Shown: in pieces, positions 61,901-64,000 of the stretch
How the letters are laid out: every line of letters begins with the position of its first letter
Numbering within the stretch: position 1 is the first letter of the stretch
From: Grammothele lineata
Taxonomy: Eukaryota > Basidiomycota > Agaricomycetes > Polyporales > Polyporaceae
Assembly: GCA_002150815.3 (NCBI GenBank)
Contig: NDFF03000001.1
Span: forward strand, 620,001-684,000
Direction of reading: 5' to 3'
DNA length: 64,000 bases
The notes under the pieces: generated by a model
Database searches by the model: none
The model's input: the letters and a program-made list of their open reading frames with translations, nothing else
What the model was told of the DNA's origin: nothing
Program-made: the position numbers and the translations under genes

Positions 61901-63515
61901 TTGTGGTCGGGTATGCTTCCGAACCGTCCGCCTTTCGCCGGAGAATGAGATCTCAGATCGGCTCATGATTGCGATTGACCGGAGGGAAGGCACAACGGTC
62001 TCGTTTCGCCAGTCGAGCACGCTAGAAGTGAAGGCAAATGATGGGGGGGTCGCCCAGATTCCTGGCCCATACCACCTGCTATGATGATGCTCGCGGAAAA
62101 GAAAGACGGATGTCTTGGGGGTTGCTGAGTAATTTGACAGATGGCGATGGGGGTATGATCTGGAGGGTTATTGCGATTGTAGTATAGGGTCTGGGATCTG
62201 GGAGTTGAGTCCATTGAATCAATCGAAGGATCCGCGTCGGAGGCTGTTCACCGTTTTGATGAGAAGACGAGCGTACAACCTCCGCGAAACCTGCAGAGCT
62301 CGAGCTGCGCGGGATACGCATGTTTAGCTGCCGCCTGTCGAATTCGTTGGATGGCTGCTCGGGGAGTGGGTGGCTTGGTCCGGAGCTTGGTTCGGAGATG
62401 ACTTCCGTCGGCTACACAGAAGTGGATCCGGTACTCCTATAGTGAAGAGAGAACGTGCGCTCGAAAGGTCCGGGACGACAACCGTACACACGAGAGAGCA
62501 AGAACCCGGCCAGGCTGGGGGAGCATGGTTCTGAAACGCATGCGAGAAGGTTCTGTGTAGCATGTGCAGAACGAGCACTGGCGTCGAGCCCTGTGGGCCG
62601 GGAAAAGAATGGGGCGGATGGAGTAGGGGAGATTGGGGGACGATTCCGATCAGCAGCGGAGGGAGGTTGCGTAAGAGGAGACGAGAAAGGGCAAGGCGGG
62701 TGGTCAGAAGATAGAGCTTGGATGGAGCGTAACGATCACAATTAGGTCGAAAGGGGCGACGAAAAGAGGCTGTTTGGACGAGATATTGGAAAATGCGGGG
62801 AGAGGGCGAGGACAATGGCTGTGCAATGCAGGACGAGGAGGAGACGCGGGCCGATGATAGAACTAGAATACAGTTTGGCATGCGAAGCTGATGAAGGTGA
62901 TTCACGGGAGTTGGCCCTCTCCCTGCGAGCAGCAGGGGGCGTGACCGCTCTCAGTCGGCGAGCGAAGCATCAGACATCTCAGCGGCGCACTCCGACCCGC
63001 TTCGACCCTCTCGCCCGCTGTCACGCCCAGAGGTTCGAGGACGAGGACGCGGCTGGGCGTGGCGTGACTCGCCTGGCGTTTGGGCGGTGCCGAGGACGGG
63101 TTTCCACTGCTCTCGGGGCCATTGTTACGACGGGTCTTGCGTCACAAACGAGCTGCTATGACTCTGCAGAGCTCGCATTGTGCGAGGAGGAGAGGATGTC
63201 TGGGGAGTGGATATGGTGAGATTAAACGCGATGGAATCACTCGAGCAGTGTGGGCGGAAGAGGCGGTTGAGAGGATGGCGCGTTGTTGGGGTGGCCGGAT
63301 TAGGGAGGCGGCCTGTGGCCCCCCGAATCGGGAACGGCAGGCCTCGGCAGGGGCGGCACAGCTTGTGGGAGTGGGAAGGCGCGTACGTGTGCGACCTCCG
63401 CAGCATCCCCTCTCTTTTCACCTCCACCACCTTGCATCCCTCCACTTCCTCACCTCCCTCCGCCCGCATTCATATACTCCCTCCGCAGCTATAAACATCC
63501 CCCCGTCCCTCCGCC
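58951..63515. other. 4.6-kb stretch without a supported gene
   Basis: The left end is the carboxypeptidase promoter, the right end (from about 62.9 kb) the promoter of the last gene, with TATAAAC at 63491-63497. Between them, GC-rich stop-poor frames at 59.4-60.8 kb show no domain. On the minus strand about 61748-62170 one open frame (ending SLSTSAFT) has protein-like composition (RWYGPGIWATPPSFAF, MTLLRQRMMERLGRRADRW) but no recognised family. Confidence 0.4.
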
Positions 63516-64000
63516 ATGGACGACCCATCTTTCGCCCAGTTCTACCCCCAGACCGCCTCCTTCGAGCCCCAGGCCTATCACAACAAGCTTGACAACGGCC
63601 CCACCACCATCGCCCTCGACGGCAACGAGAACCACAAGCAGTCGTTCGACTTCTTCTCCTACTCTCAGGCCGGCATAGACGTCGTAGCGCCTCACCCGGA
63701 CCAGTTCGAACTCGAACTCGACAACTCCCTTGCCGCCTTCGACGCCGAGTTAAGCCTTCTCCCTATCGACAACCCCGACTTCAGCTTCTACCGCTCGGCC
63801 ACCCCCATCGGCCCGCCCTCGTCCTTCACCGTCTCGTCTGAGTCGGTGTCGGGTTATGATTCTGTCTACAACGACAGTATCTCCAGCCGTTCTGAAAGCT
63901 ACTACAACTTCAACGCCAACGCCCAGTCTCCCACGCCCAACTACTCTTCCAGCGTCTACTCCCTCACCCAAGAGCAGCTCGACATGGAATTCCAGCGCAT
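63516..64000 (+). CDS. N-terminal part of an unknown acidic, Tyr/Ser/Asn-rich protein (runs off the window)
   Basis: From ATG 63516 (CCGCCATGG context) the frame stays open to the window end: about 161 residues, MDDPSFAQFYPQTASFEPQA and so on. Composition is Asp/Glu-, Ser-, Tyr- and Asn-rich with short aromatic-acidic patches (FDFFSYSQAG, FELELDNSLAAFDAELSLL) that resemble transcription activation segments. A long pyrimidine-rich leader and TATAAAC 19 bases before the ATG support a real promoter. It may be the disordered N terminus of a transcription factor, but no DNA-binding domain lies within the window, so this is only a guess. Confidence 0.75.
   Translation, partial: MDDPSFAQFYPQTASFEPQAYHNKLDNGPTTIALDGNENHKQSFDFFSYSQAGIDVVAPHPDQFELELDNSLAAFDAELSLLPIDNPDFSFYRSATPIGPPSSFTVSSESVSGYDSVYNDSISSRSESYYNFNANAQSPTPNYSSSVYSLTQEQLDMEFQR

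Noticed and set aside
62324..62905. 193-codon minus-strand frame upstream of the last gene
   Set aside because: Leu/Ser/Pro-rich with no domain; probably a chance frame in GC-rich promoter DNA.

Overview
This window comes from a filamentous basidiomycete, most likely an agaricomycete. The protein-coding genes are cut by many very short GT-AG introns (mostly 47-75 bases), with some exons of 8-40 bases. Coding regions are GC-rich and promoters carry pyrimidine-rich blocks. The gene content is fungal throughout: BLM10, MDJ1, a GH18 chitinase with CBM5/12 modules, a DHA2 transporter and a CCCH protein of the Cth/TTP type. There is no bacterial-type operon logic. Gene structures were built by hand from splice sites and family conservation, so small exon edges may be off by a few codons.

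Layout. 1-4060 is accessory: the 3' end of a small unknown gene, a diverged paralogue of it, an AT-rich stretch, and the 3' end of a non-LTR retrotransposon (RNase H plus zinc-knuckle region) ending in 21 A. 4330-12130 (+) is BLM10/PA200, the proteasome activator. 12131-17806 is mostly gene-free but holds a 728-base DNA element with perfect 26-base terminal inverted repeats and a TA duplication. 17807-20662 (+) is a tandem CCCH zinc-finger mRNA-binding protein. 22449-24256 (-) is choline/ethanolamine kinase. 24.7-26.7 kb is a possible broken or uncharacterised Ser/Pro-rich gene. 27852-30618 (-) is a DHA2-type MFS transporter. 32294-34112 (-) is MDJ1, the mitochondrial DnaJ. 35635-36264 (-) is a SET-domain protein, head to head with CK2 alpha (36461-37876, +). 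38439-41089 (+) is a secreted class III chitinase.

44455-45372 (-) is an unknown His/Ser/Pro-rich protein. 46915-48675 (+) is an F-box-like protein with a PBZ-like zinc finger. 49292-50250 (+) is AP-3 sigma. 50675-51850 (-) is Mediator MED6, head to head with an NRAMP metal transporter (52211-54567, +). 54766-54850 (-) is an intron-containing tRNA-Lys(CUU). 56310-58950 (-) is a secreted S10 serine carboxypeptidase with a GPI-like tail. From 63516 the first exon of an unknown protein runs off the window. The long gaps at 12-17.8, 41-44.4 and 59-63.5 kb hold no gene I can support.

The genes are mostly housekeeping and unrelated in pathway; no biosynthetic cluster or defence island is evident. 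The most interesting structure lies in the introns. The BLM10 docking motif (YYA) is created by the last splice, and that intron is 75 bases with no in-frame stop. The second zinc finger of the CCCH protein begins on a 21-base in-frame microexon. The chitinase needs an 8-base microexon to make its first beta strand.
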